Assembly (NCBI GenBank): GCA_003260075.1
Contig: QLIY01000616.1
Coordinates: 32,959-96,958, forward strand
Direction of reading: 5' to 3'
Length of the DNA stretch: 64,000 nucleotides
Source of the DNA: Phallusia mammillata
Taxonomy: Eukaryota > Chordata > Ascidiacea > Phlebobranchia > Ascidiidae
The position numbers and the translations under genes were made by a program. Every line of letters begins with the position of its first letter. Position 1 is the stretch's first letter. Positions 10,911-21,564 of this stretch are shown one piece after another. The notes beneath the pieces are model-generated. The model ran no database searches and was not told the DNA's origin. It was given only the letters and a program-made list of their open reading frames with translations.

Positions 10911-11543
10911 TGCTCATGTACAGCAAGTGGTAGGTGCACACTGAATAGGCTGTATAGTTCACAACCCCTAAAATGGTTGTCCCGATACTCCCTCTTGTTT
11001 GAAATTCGATTTCCAGCATTTCGGAAACCAACGAATACAAAAAGATTACTCCGTACCGGAGAGTTACAAACAGGGCATCCAAGCCTGGCAATTACAGAAC
11101 AAACGTGTGAATTAGTTTAAATGTTCATTATCTTTAACATAGGTAATGTCAATGCATTTAAATAAATATGTTTGACTAACCGTTGATAACATCTGCTATA
11201 GCCAATGAAGCCCTAGCGTAGTCCAGTTTTCTTCTTTCACATGGTTTTGTTGTACAAACTATTACAATCACCAACAGATTTGAGATGACCACGGAAAATC
11301 CAACAAATGCGATGGAAACAAAAAGAAGAAGGCGGATGAAATACTGCAAACATACAAAAAAAATTATTTGACATTAAAGTGTTAACAAAATAAAACTAAG
11401 ATTAAAGAATAAAAACTTCAATAAGGTTACCTGCAGTGTTGACAGCTAATCAACGGAGTTTCTAAACACTGATTTGAAGCCGCTTGAAAACAGTAGGCAG
11501 GCAAAGCACATGTGAAAGTAATATTACCAGTTGAGTTGTCCAT
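10911..11543 (-). pseudogene. Receptor fragment E: exons 1-3, frameshifted and truncated
   Basis: Exon 1 (11543-11431, 113 bases) begins MDNSTGNITFTCALPAYC and is intact. Exon 2 (11343-11181) is 163 bases instead of 164. A base is missing in the TM1 region (TTGTTTCCATCGC against TTGTTTTTCATCGC in A), which breaks the frame. Exon 3 starts at 11084 and reads like A (LDALFVTLRYGVIFLYS) to YMSMK, then stops matching the family at about 10911, where inverted 3'-flank sequence begins. Exons 4-7 are absent. It is a pseudogene fragment unless these defects come from assembly. Confidence 0.8.
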
Positions 11544-12060
11544 AGCTTATGTTTTTACTGAGTCACAAATCAAACCTTTACACCCTGTCACGTCAAAAAT
11601 GGAATGACGAGGAACAATGTAAGCCTCAAACTCAGTGGCGGCTCGTGCCTAAAATTTCTGGGGGTGCTGGTCCGAATTTTAGTCTTTATTGAACATGTAT
11701 AAGTTGGCTACATATAGAAAAGCCACATTTCTAGTTTTCTAGCCATTATTTTGTGCAGAAAAAAGTGATACAAATCCTAATTAGCAACTCCATTGTGACG
11801 TAATTTTCGTTACGCAATAATGTACACGAGTGTAAATAGTAGATGGTATAATTTGTGTAGTTTGTTTACTTGCACAGCGAACTCAATAACATGCGGGAAA
11901 CGGATTTACTTGCACAGCGAACTCAATAACATGCGGAAACGGACCGAACTCAATAACATGCGGGAATAATGTGGCACAAAAACACACGTGACATAATCTC
12001 GAAACGAAGCGGTTGTAAATACGTTAAAACACAACAACAATATCTAGAAAAAAATGGTCG
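11544..12060. other. Intergenic between receptors E and F
   Basis: The first ~70 bases match receptor 5' flanks (ACAAATCAAACCTTTACACCCTG). About 11630-11680 (CAGTGGCGGCTCGTGCC) looks like a transposon end with no partner found. A tandem array follows at 11868-11968. No exon supported. Confidence 0.5.
11868..11968. repeat. Short tandem repeat, about 2.7 copies
   Basis: The unit (about 37 bases) is TTACTTGCACAGCGAACTC followed by AATAACATGCGGGAAACGGA. It occurs twice in full and once partially (CGAACTCAATAACATGCGGG), with small indels between copies. Confidence 0.75.
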
Positions 12061-12079
12061 CTATTTATATTCGTGCAAT

Positions 12080-12715
12080 ATATTTTATCGAATGCTTTAC
12101 ATGTTAAGTGCTCAACGTTGCTACCGTTGCAGCAATGAACTCCAAAAAGCAATGAAATGATCGCTATTTTATATTCGTGCAAACGTGCCGACTTAGATAA
12201 GGTATGGGCGATTATTTGTGAAATGTCAGTGTATATCATGTTCGCACGCTCATGTTTCCACATTATACGTTTAGTTGAGTGGCAAACTGCAAATTCGTGA
12301 AAAGATGAATGTGAATTAATTAAATTTAAATTTGGATGTTAAACAAGGGGTGCAAACAAAAACTGGAAGGTTCAGAATTGAAAATCTTTTACGCTATTGA
12401 CAGCCTAAAAAACAAGGGCTCAAGCAAATGCCGTGCCTGGCATATTTTCGCGGCATGAGTTAAGCACATTGGCAGCGATTAATATGCATACACATTGACG
12501 TTGACCACAGACCCCCCCCCCAAGGGCTCAAGCAAATGCCGTGCCTGGCATATTTTCGCGGCATGAGTTTTTTGCAGTTTTGCAGCAGCATGGAAATTGG
12601 TGCGGTTTCTGCGACCAGAAACAGCTCGTATTCAACTCTAACTATCAGAGTAGAGAGTTGTGATTGTGTACAGATTGTTTTGGACTGGGTTTCGTTGCAT
12701 CGCAGGTACAAGGTT
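12080..12715. repeat. Dispersed repeat copy 1 (partner in TRAF6 intron)
   Basis: Blocks of this segment recur in the same order at 36410-37475. Examples are AACGTTGCTACCGTTGCA, GCAAACGTGC.GACT, TTGGATGTTAAACAAGG, CTATTGACAGC and GGTGCGGTTTCTGCGACC. The other copy carries ~500 extra bases (about 36490-37020). A minus-strand frame is conserved between copies over ~34 residues ending [13 protein letters not shown]10 run (12512-12521) with a 49-bp duplication (12413-12461 and 12521-12569) interrupts this copy. It is probably a transposon remnant; class unknown. Confidence 0.65.
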
Positions 12716-12815
12716 AACCATTTTGGGGTTTGCCTATATAGTGTATTGCAGCGTGGTTTTTGACTCTTAACCTGCTTTTGATTGAATTCCGGGTGTTTGA
12801 CGCACTGGGCTTCGT

Positions 12816-12947
12816 CAAGTGACTTAGTTACAAATTGGATTTGAATAAAATTAATTGAACGACGAGTGTAAGTTTATAAACAACGCGTGTATTTTGACGA
12901 GCTATCGTGTAAACGTAGGATTTGTAACAGAGTGAAAAACAAAGACT
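12816..12947 (+). promoter_or_regulatory. Conserved 5' flank of receptor F
   Basis: Counterpart of the blocks before genes A and G, including GACTTAGTTACAAATTGGATTTGAATAAA and GTGTAAACGTAGGATTTG up to ACTATGGATAAC. It shares the same spacing to the start codon as the other copies. Regulatory meaning is inferred from conservation only. Confidence 0.45.
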
Positions 12948-13700
12948 ATGGATAACTCAACTGGTAATATTACTCTCGCATGTGCTTTGCCTGCCTACTG
13001 TTCTCAAGCGGCTTCGAACCACTGTTTAGAAACTCCTTTGATTAGCTGTCAACACTGCAGGTAACCTTAAGCCTCTATTTTTGGATCTTACTTTTAAACT
13101 GTTTCAATCTGTATCATCTTTGGAGTCAAAAACATTTTTGCTTGTTTGTTTGCAGTTTTACATCCGCCTTCTTCTTATTGTTTTTCATCCCATTTGTTGG
13201 ATTTTCCGTGGTCATCTCAAATCTTTTGGTTATTGCAATAGTTTGTAAAGCAAAACCCTCCGACAGAAGAAAAGTGGACTACGTCAAGGCTTCATTGGCT
13301 GTGTCAGATGTCATTAACGGTTGGTCGGAAATTTATTTGTCACATTGCAATTGCTTTACTAAACCACCAATCCTAGAAGTTAAGTAGATTGACGTTACCA
13401 ATGTTTTGGATAATCAGCATTGAAACTACTTGACATGTTTATTCTGTAATTGCCAGGCTTGGATGCCCTGTTTGTGACTTTCCGGTACGGAGTAATCTTT
13501 TTGTATTCGTCGGTTTCCGAAATGCTGGAAATCGAAGTTCAATCAAAAGGGAGTATCGAGGCAACCATTTTGGGATTTGTGAACTTTACAGCCTACTCAG
13601 TGTGCACCTACCACTTGCTGTACATGAGCATGCAAAGATTTGCTGCTGTTAATTATCCTTTCAAATATAAAGCACTGTCTGCCCGGTCCGTGTATATTCA
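12948..13700 (+). pseudogene. Receptor F: exons 1-3, cut at a C11 run
   Basis: Exons are 12948-13060 (113), 13156-13319 (164) and 13457 to about 13700. All are in frame and splice-competent, with the N-terminal Cys motifs, loop CKAKPSDRRKVDYVK and TM3 end YMSMQRFAAVNYPFKY. The coding sequence stops abruptly at VYIH where eleven Cs (13701-13711) join it to a transposon end and to the upstream region of G. The truncation coincides exactly with a C run, so it is more likely an assembly break than a true pseudogene. F and G could be two versions of one locus. Confidence 0.65.
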
Positions 13701-13928
13701 CCCCCCCCCCCAACCTAGGATGTAACTGTGGGGTTCGACCAAAGGCTGAAGAATGTCGTGGGGGTTCGGCCGTTATGAAAAGGTTAAGAACCACTGTTCT
13801 AGCATATCGGAAAACATCGTAATATTCATTAATATCATAACATATTCACACAAATATATTCGATGTGCCCTTGAAATTTACATGTATTATGCATAACACC
13901 ACCAATTTAGCAAAAAAAATTAATATGA

Positions 13929-14098
13929 TAAGCTGCAGACAGTGCACACTGTTTCGACCTATAAGGTCTCATCAGTGCAGCTGGTGACGAGAGATCGGCC
14001 GCATTGGCTAGTGTAGCNNATTATACACTGCTAAACTCTCATCAGTGCAGCTGGTGACGAGAGATCGGCCGCATTGGCTAGTGTAGCCATTCAACGGC
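13929..14098. mobile_element. SINE-like insertion with 13-bp target duplication
   Basis: Perfect 13-bp repeats AAAATTAATATGA flank it (13916-13928 and 14099-14111). The paralogous flank of gene A has no insertion at this place (near 5003-5012). Inside, a ~50-bp unit (CTCATCAGTGCAGCTGGTGA and on to GGCTAGTGTAGC) occurs twice, separated by two Ns. The second copy may therefore be an assembly duplication. It carries GTTTCGACCTATAAGGTCTC, a motif similar to the core of the fold-back elements at 8475 and 44690. Confidence 0.65.
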
Positions 14099-14562
14099 AA
14101 AATTAATATGAATTTCGAAAATCGACTCCAAAACATTCGATGTACTGTGACCATATCATTTACCGCATCTACTTGAATTTTACATGTTTTAAGAACTATT
14201 GCACGATGTACTAGCAATTCTGGCTTATTACAATTACCCGATCAAAGATTTATAACGAACATTAATATAATCCATCGAAACTCAACGAAAATTAGATAAT
14301 GTGCGCTGGGCTCATATAAGTTATTACCGCATTAACTTAAATTTTACATATGTAATAATACAAAATCAAAAATTTATAACTATAACATCGAAAATCAACC
14401 TAAAACCATAAAAACAACATGCATATTTACACAACCATGAACTATTGAGACAAGTCTACATTATTTATAGGGGGCTGGTATTTCTTATAAAGTTGCATCG
14501 AGTGCAGAAGGATAACAATTTTGGGGTTAGCCTATACATATAAACTATAGTTTAGTGCAGCG

Positions 14563-14632
<70 letters not shown>
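14563..14632. repeat. C70 homopolymer replacing conserved flank
   Basis: Seventy Cs stand between GTGCAGCG and AGCTACAAATTTGG. In receptor F the same two anchors (ending 12753, starting 12826) are separated by 72 bases of complex sequence. The run therefore takes the place of unique sequence of almost the same length rather than being an extra insertion. Confidence 0.85.
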
Positions 14633-14759
14633 AGCTACAAATTTGGTTTGAATAAAATTAATTTAACGATCAGTGTAAGTTTATGAACAACGCTGTGAAT
14701 TTTTGACATGCTAGTAGGGTGTAAACGTATGATTTGTGACAGAGTAAAACACAAAGACT
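14633..14759 (+). promoter_or_regulatory. Conserved 5' flank of receptor G
   Basis: Same blocks as before genes A and F (ATTTAACGATCAGTGTAAG, GGGTGTAAACGTATGATTTG, AAAGACTATGGAC), in the same order and spacing to the start codon. Regulatory role is inferred. Confidence 0.45.
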
Positions 14760-15765
14760 ATGGACAACTTAACTGGTAATATTACTCCCGCATGTGCTTT
14801 GCCTGCCTACTGTTCTCAAGCGGCTTCAAACCACTGTTTAGAAACTCCGTTGATTAGCTGTCAATACTGCAGGTAACCTTATTCAAGTCTTGATTTTTGG
14901 ATCTTAGTTTTAAACTGTTTCAATCTGTACCATTTTTTGTGTAAAAAAACTTTTCCTGGTTTGTTTGCAGTTTTACATCCGCTTTCTTCTTACTGTTTTT
15001 CATCCCATTTGTTGGATTTTCCGTGGTCATCTCGAATTTTTTGGTCATTGCAATAGTTTGTAAAACAAAACCCTCCGACAGAAGAAAACTGGACTACGTC
15101 AAGGCTTCATTGGCTGTGTCAGATATCATTAACGATTGGTCGGACATTTATTTATCACATTGCAATTGGTTTATTAAACCACCAATCATAGAAGTGAAGT
15201 ATAGATTGACGTTACCAATGTTTTGGATAATCAACATTAAAACTCATTCACACGTTTGTTCTGTGATTGACAGGCTTGGATGCCCTGTTTGTGACTTTCC
15301 GGTACGGAGCGATTTTTTTGCATTCGTCGGTTTCCGAAATGCTGGAAATCGAAGTTCAATCAAAAGGGAGTATCGAGGCAACCATTTTGGGATTTGTGAA
15401 CTTTACAGCNGTGCAACTACCACTTGCTGTACATGAGCATGCAAAGATTTGCTGCTGTCAATTATCCATTCAAGTATAATGCACTGCCTGTCCGGTCCGT
15501 GTATATTCATCTTATATTTGTCTGGTGCTTTTCAATAGCGTGGGGACTTTCACCGGGTGCGTTATGATTGCAAATTAGGGATAATACTTATATTTATTTT
15601 GATTTGTTTTTTACAGTGTACTTCTACAATGACTCAGAATTTCAAATGTTCGGCATCGCTTTTCAATTTCTACCACAGGGTACGTTAGAGACAGATCTTT
15701 CACAAACAAGAACTTTAGAAGATTTTGTGTTTGTGGCTTTTTATTTTGTCCCATTTGTGTTGGTG
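14760..15765 (+). pseudogene. Receptor G: exons 1-4, lost donor, cut at a C11 run
   Basis: Exons are 14760-14872, 14971-15134, 15274-15556 and 15617-15765 (149). The coding frame is otherwise like A and F. After exon 2 the normal donor (AACG|GTTGG in A and F) reads AACG|ATTGG at 15135-15136, so the canonical GT is lost. Exon 3 contains an N (15410) with several bases missing against F. Exon 4 (VYFYNDSEFQMFGIAFQF...) ends at a good donor. A C11 run (15776-15786) follows and the sequence then switches to the opposite-strand 3' flank of receptor C. The donor change is a real-looking substitution; the truncation and N are likely assembly effects. Confidence 0.7.
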
Positions 15766-15786
15766 GTAAGTTTTTCCCCCCCCCCC

Positions 15787-17199
15787 TTCAACCAGTCATG
15801 GTAGGCGACTTCGCCCTTTTCCCAAACACCAACATAACGGGACGAAGCAACAGTAGTAGAGCGTTGCAACAAATGTCAACAATTAACCGGTGATATATTC
15901 AAGCTTGACTGTTTGCATGTGCATAATTTGTTCCAGTATTTCTTGAAGTTGTTTTGAAATTGATGGTCGAATGCACTGTACGCCATCACGTTTACCAAGC
16001 TGAGTAAAACAACATAGGTAAAAACGCCGAAACACGTAGGCTATTTCTGTTTATCATACTTTACCCTGTGGATACTGAAAGACAGTAGCAGATGAAATAG
16101 GACGATGAGATAAAATCACAAGGCACCAAGTCCAAACTGGTTAACATGGACAAAGTTACCACAGGAACTGTGAATAGAATTTACTAAAACTTTATGTGAT
16201 TATACCTTTTTCATGTTTCAAACACACAACAGGTCAACTTTTGTTATTTTACCTATCCCCACAGATAAGCCAAGCACCATGAACGTTGTAATTTTCAGCA
16301 AATGTATCTCCTTGTTCAAAGTACACTGTGTGTGAGCTTGCCTTAAGTCTCTAGACTTTCTACGAAGTTTCCAGACCATTCGAGCCGTTATGCAAGTCAA
16401 TGTTGTCTGCAAATTATGACGTATAGTTAGAGTAAAATATATTGCTTCAGACTACATTCAAACTTACCACCAACACGTAGGGAATAAGGAAAAAGGCGAT
16501 AAACACAAAAAATTGTAAAGGTCTCGATTGTACAATATCAATGTATAATGAACCAAACGGAAGATATTGAAAAGCGATGCCCAAAACTTGAAATTTTAAG
16601 TCAGCGTAAATATAAGCTGCAAATCAGAAATCGGAAAAATTGAGCTGCTATCACCATAGTAAAATGTATAACTCAAACTCACCCGGTGCTGAACCAAACA
16701 CTATTGAAAAGCACCAGACCAATATCAGGTGAAAATGTACGGATCGGACTGATTGTGCTTTATACCTGAAAGGATATTTTACAGCAGCAAACCTTTGCAT
16801 GCTCATGTACAGTAGGTGGTAAATGGTTAATGTGTAGGTTGAGAAATGCACTATCCTTCCAATGGTTGCTTCAACAGTACCTCGGGATTTGGTTTCAATT
16901 TCAAGCATCTCCAAAACCGACGAATGTAAAAATGTTGCACCGTATCTGACAGTCACAAACAGAACATCTAAACCTGGCAAAACAAAGAACAAGGTAAGTG
17001 TAAAAGACTCGTTGCTGACTATCTTTTACCAGGTAACAAAATACACAAGGCTGGTATAACGGCATGTTATTTTCCTAACTTATTCCAATTATTGATCAAA
17101 GTAATTTTTAACCAACAAACCACTAATGATATCAGCCATAGCAAGTGAAGCTTTGACGTAGTCCAATTTTCTTCTGTCACTTGGTTTTGTAATCAACGT
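15787..17199. repeat. Left arm of a 1413-bp inverted repeat
   Basis: This is the reverse complement of 18577-19989. Both arms are exactly 1413 bases, which fits a gapless match. At least two substitutions differ (16857, silent or Arg/Gly in the receptor; 17136, Ala/Thr). The left arm starts directly after a C11 run and the right arm directly after an N. The arms contain receptors C and D. Confidence 0.9.
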
Positions 17200-17493
17200 A
17201 ACCAGTAAGACCAACAAATTTGAGAAGGCTACAGAAAATCCAAGAATTGCAAGGCAAAACAGTAAGAAAAATGCCGACGTAAAACTATAAAAAAAAATAT
17301 GAAAATAAAACAAACCCGCAATAACTCACAAGGAAACAGTTAAAACAAAAAAATGAGTAAAACCGGTGGTATAAAGTTACCTGCAGTATTGACAGTCGAT
17401 GAGTGTGGTTTGAAGGCATTGATTTGAGGCTGAACGAGAACAAAAAGCAGGAAGAGCACAAAACGAAGAAAAAATTACAGTCAAATTCCGCAT
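15876..17493 (-). CDS. Orphan 7TM receptor C (intact, 7 exons)
   Basis: Exons are 17493-17381, 17284-17121, 16973-16683, 16616-16468, 16406-16253, 16167-16065 and 15999-15876, all GT-AG. The product is 365 aa. It begins MRNLTVIFSSFCALPAFCS. It has TM1 SAFFLLFCLAILGFSVAFS, loop TKPSDRRKLDYVK, TM3 end YMSMQRFAAVKYPFRY, TM6 MVLGLSVGIG, exon 6 VPVVTLSMLTSLDLVPCDF and TM7 VNVMAYSAFDHQFQNNFKK, ending NISPVNC. As in A, DRY, CWxP and NPxxY are absent. It is closest to B, whose flanks it also shares. Probably functional as far as coding goes; ligand and G protein unknown. Confidence 0.83.
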
Positions 17494-17860
17494 TTCTTAC
17501 GAGATTTCTTATCGACGCAAAGCTAACGTATGTCTAACTCGTGTATAACAGGCAAGAACTATACCTCAAGCAAACCGAATTAGCTCCAGTTTTCGGGAAG
17601 ATTAAACAGACAATTGTCGAAAAAGAACTGCTTATTTGTTACCCTTTGTTTGGAAACAATAAGATATTAATAATTTATCAGTGATCCAGTTTTAACAGTA
17701 TTTTTCAGTGTATGTTTTCAGGAGTGGGAAAATTTCACTCATATGGTTTATCAAACACTTTGAAATAGAACATAAAGTAATGACATTTTGTGTATTTAAT
17801 TACAATATCTGGCAAAACAAATGCAAGACAAATTTATAAAACACGGTTTTGCGACAAACG
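17494..17860. other. 5' flank of receptor C
   Basis: 17494-17700 matches the 5' flank of receptor B (10492-10700). This includes CGTATGTCTAACTCGTGTAT and a shared block around CCCTTTGTTTGGAAACAATAA that also occurs near 20430 and 23110. No gene. Confidence 0.55.
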
Positions 17861-18067
17861 TCAATGGTTAACTGAAGTAATATTTGATCTTGTAAGTTTC
17901 TGTGGCCTTACTTTGTTCCAAAGTTTCTTCAGATTATTTTGAAACGACTGATCATAAGCACTGTACACCACCACGTTTATCAAACTGCAAACCAGTAAAC
18001 ATTGATTATAATAGTAAACGATGTCATACGAAACGTCAATTCTATAGTCGCACTTACCCAGTGGAAG
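17861..18067 (-). pseudogene. Receptor fragment H: last exon only
   Basis: A complete last exon (17984-17861, 124 bases, same length as A and C) reads LINVVVYSAYDQSFQNNLKK and ends with TGA. It is preceded by a normal acceptor (TTACTGGTTTGCAG). Upstream is a short intron and the last ~10 bases of exon 6 (ending at 18058, followed by GTAAGT), after which receptor homology stops. From about 18069 a repeat takes over, so exons 1-6 are missing here. The closest relative by sequence is the A-like branch (KLTRSNITSVNH-type tail). Confidence 0.75.
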
Positions 18068-18068
18068 G

Positions 18069-18575
18069 GCAATAATACGAAATATTTTGCGCCACCTTGC
18101 GGCGGAAAATGCGCCATCTGGCGGTAGACTGTGTAGACCTCTATGTTAGCACCTGTTGTGCCTACTAAACTCGCAATATCAACTAAATGCTGGTTAGCCT
18201 AAGGCCCTGTGAAGCCCTTACTCTTGCTGTAAGTAACGAACGTATAGTCACGATTCGATCGTATACAATACATGTAACACTTTTTAACACTCGACACAGT
18301 TGTTTCTAACAGTGGTTGCCTCTTAATCATATTGTGAAATATCTTCACTTGTATGAGTGTGACATAACAAAGCTATTATAAAATCCATTGTAACGTCATA
18401 CGCGTAGTTGGACGCCAAGTGGCCTGGATTGGCATGCATTGTTTATTGAGATGTGTGACGAGCATCAATGCGTTACGCACATGAAACAAAATAGCGCACA
18501 TTGCTATTCACAGTTTTGTCTGAAATTGCAAGATTTAATACTAAAACAGCCGGTCAAAATTTCTTGAGGGGGGGC
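18069..18575. mobile_element. Uncharacterised transposon-like repeat interrupting receptor H
   Basis: The left 194 bases (18069-18262) are repeated at 21022-21215, where they run into the N gap. The right portion (TGAGATGTGTGACGAGCATC to CAAAATTTCTTGAGGGG) recurs at 21898-22012 and, in its final ~55 bases, at 22131-22186. The left end contains the short imperfect repeat TTGCGCCACCTTGCGG / ATGCGCCATCTGGCGG. No ORF. The ends are not defined well enough to assign a class. Confidence 0.6.
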
Positions 18576-18576
18576 N

Positions 18577-19900
18577 ACGTTGATTACAAAACCAAGTGAC
18601 AGAAGAAAATTGGACTACGTCAAAGCTTCACTTGCTATGACTGATATCATTAGTGGTTTGTTGGTTAAAAATTACTTTGATCAATAATTGGAATAAGTTA
18701 GGAAAATAACATGCCGTTATACCAGCCTTGTGTATTTTGTTACCTGGTAAAAGATAGTCAGCAACGAGTCTTTTACACTTACCTTGTTCTTTGTTTTGCC
18801 AGGTTTAGATGTTCTGTTTGTGACTGTCAGATACGGTGCAACATTTTTACATTCGTCGGTTTTGGAGATGCTTGAAATTGAAACCAAATCCCGAGGTACT
18901 GTTGAAGCAACCATTGGAGGGATAGTGCATTTCTCAACCTACACATTAACCATTTACCACCTACTGTACATGAGCATGCAAAGGTTTGCTGCTGTAAAAT
19001 ATCCTTTCAGGTATAAAGCACAATCAGTCCGATCCGTACATTTTCACCTGATATTGGTCTGGTGCTTTTCAATAGTGTTTGGTTCAGCACCGGGTGAGTT
19101 TGAGTTATACATTTTACTATGGTGATAGCAGCTCAATTTTTCCGATTTCTGATTTGCAGCTTATATTTACGCTGACTTAAAATTTCAAGTTTTGGGCATC
19201 GCTTTTCAATATCTTCCGTTTGGTTCATTATACATTGATATTGTACAATCGAGACCTTTACAATTTTTTGTGTTTATCGCCTTTTTCCTTATTCCCTACG
19301 TGTTGGTGGTAAGTTTGAATGTAGTCTGAAGCAATATATTTTACTCTAACTATACGTCATAATTTGCAGACAACATTGACTTGCATAACGGCTCGAATGG
19401 TCTGGAAACTTCGTAGAAAGTCTAGAGACTTAAGGCAAGCTCACACACAGTGTACTTTGAACAAGGAGATACATTTGCTGAAAATTACAACGTTCATGGT
19501 GCTTGGCTTATCTGTGGGGATAGGTAAAATAACAAAAGTTGACCTGTTGTGTGTTTGAAACATGAAAAAGGTATAATCACATAAAGTTTTAGTAAATTCT
19601 ATTCACAGTTCCTGTGGTAACTTTGTCCATGTTAACCAGTTTGGACTTGGTGCCTTGTGATTTTATCTCATCGTCCTATTTCATCTGCTACTGTCTTTCA
19701 GTATCCACAGGGTAAAGTATGATAAACAGAAATAGCCTACGTGTTTCGGCGTTTTTACCTATGTTGTTTTACTCAGCTTGGTAAACGTGATGGCGTACAG
19801 TGCATTCGACCATCAATTTCAAAACAACTTCAAGAAATACTGGAACAAATTATGCACATGCAAACAGTCAAGCTTGAATATATCACCGGTTAATTGTTGA
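18577..19900 (+). CDS. Orphan 7TM receptor D (inverted twin of C, 5' end missing)
   Basis: Starts inside exon 2 directly after N18576: partial exon 2 18577-18655, then 18803-19093, 19160-19308, 19370-19523, 19609-19711 and 19777-19900. Sequence is almost identical to C on the opposite strand. One change turns MADII into MTDII and one turns IGRIV into IGGIV. All splice sites and the stop are kept. Exon 1 and the first half of exon 2 are absent because the match ends at the N junction. Unlike C, D continues into a full 3' flank (to ~20850) that parallels the B flank. It may be the other allele of C placed in inverted orientation rather than a separate gene. Confidence 0.75.
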
Positions 19901-19989
19901 CATTTGTTGCAACGCTCTACTACTGTTGCTTCGTCCCGTTATGTTGGTGTTTGGGAAAAGGGCGAAGTCGCCTACCATGACTGGTTGAA
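18577..19989. repeat. Right arm of a 1413-bp inverted repeat
   Basis: Reverse complement of 15787-17199, of equal length. See the left arm. The spacer between the arms (17200-18576) holds the first part of receptor C, fragment H and a transposon-like repeat. Confidence 0.9.
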
Positions 19990-21021
19990 CGAAGCGATAA
20001 ATCTGATGCTTCCACTCTGAACAATGACATGTACTAAAAGTTTTGTGATTGTATATTCATGTGTCATTTCAAAGACTTTGAAAAATGATAATAAACAACA
20101 AACACATATACAGTGTAGCAGAGTGAAAGAATCAACTGTGCTTTATTGCTTTGTGCAAAAACAATAGCATACAATGACGCAACAATTGCAATTGCTGATT
20201 CTGAAAATGGTTCATTTCGATCATCCTATTAAAAATGCATAGGCCACGAATAGAGAATGATTGTATTATGTGAACTCACTGGCCGACAGGGTATTTCGCC
20301 TGTGTTTTTCGCCACATTACTTCTAAAAGTTACTTCGCAGGCCGCACAAAAACTCTTGAAGGGCCGCATGGGGATTAATTAACGGATTTTAAATGGACAG
20401 TGGTTGGAAAAGAACTGCTTATTCTTTACCCTTTGTTTGAAAACAATAATATATTAATAATTTAACTGTGTTTCAGTTTAAACAGTGTATATTTAGCTTC
20501 AGTGTCTCTACTAACAGTTGTCAGTATAAGTACAAAACGCACTTCAATCGCTGTTTGTATTTTATAAAAAGGCATGAAGTAAATCTGGTGCCTTAACTAT
20601 TAACGACCTTCTTCTGATCACTTTTTCATTTTGTGTCAATTTTCCAAACGTCCCTAAACAAGCACAATACAGCATGCATAAGCTGTTGACAAAAACTTTA
20701 GTGGATACATTTAAAGATTTGTTGTCAAAAGAAGGAAATTCAACATTTTGTCACGATTCTGTAGCCGGTTAACTGTTTTGTTTTTCTCGTCAAAGCGATG
20801 GTTATTATAATATCAGTTTATCACCATCGACTTTTATGTTATTTGCTGAAAGTAAAATTAATATTATGAACAAAATCATCCAAATTTCTTTGCATTGGCT
20901 GTTTAAAGAGGTATGGTTTGATAAGTGGTTTTATTTTAACGGTCATTTTCTCGCGTTTCAATTGTCTTTTTTTCTTCCCCTTTTGTGTTTGGAAATGCTC
21001 TCATGCATTACATTGATCAGT
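19990..21021. other. 3' flank of receptor D
   Basis: Contains a truncated copy of the element of 845-1298 (about 20095-20375: TACAATGACGCAACAATTG, then CGCAGGCCGCACAAAAACTC). It also contains the empty site of the fold-back insertion (20709-20720). 20560-20850 is the inverse counterpart of 7960-8720. No coding exon. Confidence 0.55.
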
Positions 21022-21215
21022 GCAATAATACGAAATATTTTGCGCCACCTTGCGGCGGAAAATGCGCCATCTGGCGGTAGACTGTGTAGACCTCTATGTT
21101 AGCACCTGTTGTGCCTACTAAACTCGCAATATCAACTAAATGCTGGTTAGCCTAAGGCCCTGTGAAGCCCTTACTCTTGCTGTAAGTAACGAACGTATAG
21201 TCACGATTCGATCGT

Positions 21216-21564
21216 NNNNNNNNNNNNNNNNNNNNNNNNNNNNNNNNNNNNNNNNNNNNNNNNNNNNNNNNNNNNNNNNNNNNNNNNNNNNNNNNNNNNN
21301 NNNNNNNNNNNNNNNNNNNNNNNNNNNNNNNNNNNNNNNNNNNNNNNNNNNNNNNNNNNNNNNNNNNNNNNNNNNNNNNNNNNNNNNNNNNNNNNNNNNN
21401 NNNNNNNNNNNNNNNNNNNNNNNNNNNNNNNNNNNNNNNNNNNNNNNNNNNNNNNNNNNNNNNNNNNNNNNNNNNNNNNNNNNNNNNNNNNNNNNNNNNN
21501 NNNNNNNNNNNNNNNNNNNNNNNNNNNNNNNNNNNNNNNNNNNNNNNNNNNNNNNNNNNNNNNN
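21216..21564. other. Assembly gap (349 N)
   Basis: A run of 349 Ns. Its left edge coincides with the point where the repeat copy 21022-21215 should continue as 18263 onward, so the gap probably hides the rest of that element. Confidence 0.95.

Larger units (their letters stand above)
13712..14632. other. Upstream region of receptor G with an insertion and C70 run
   Basis: It begins with a hAT-like right end (AAAAGGTTAAGAACCACTG at about 13778-13796), then matches the flank of gene A (4850-5450). It contains the target-duplicated insertion at 13929-14098 and finishes in 70 consecutive Cs. No gene. Confidence 0.6.
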
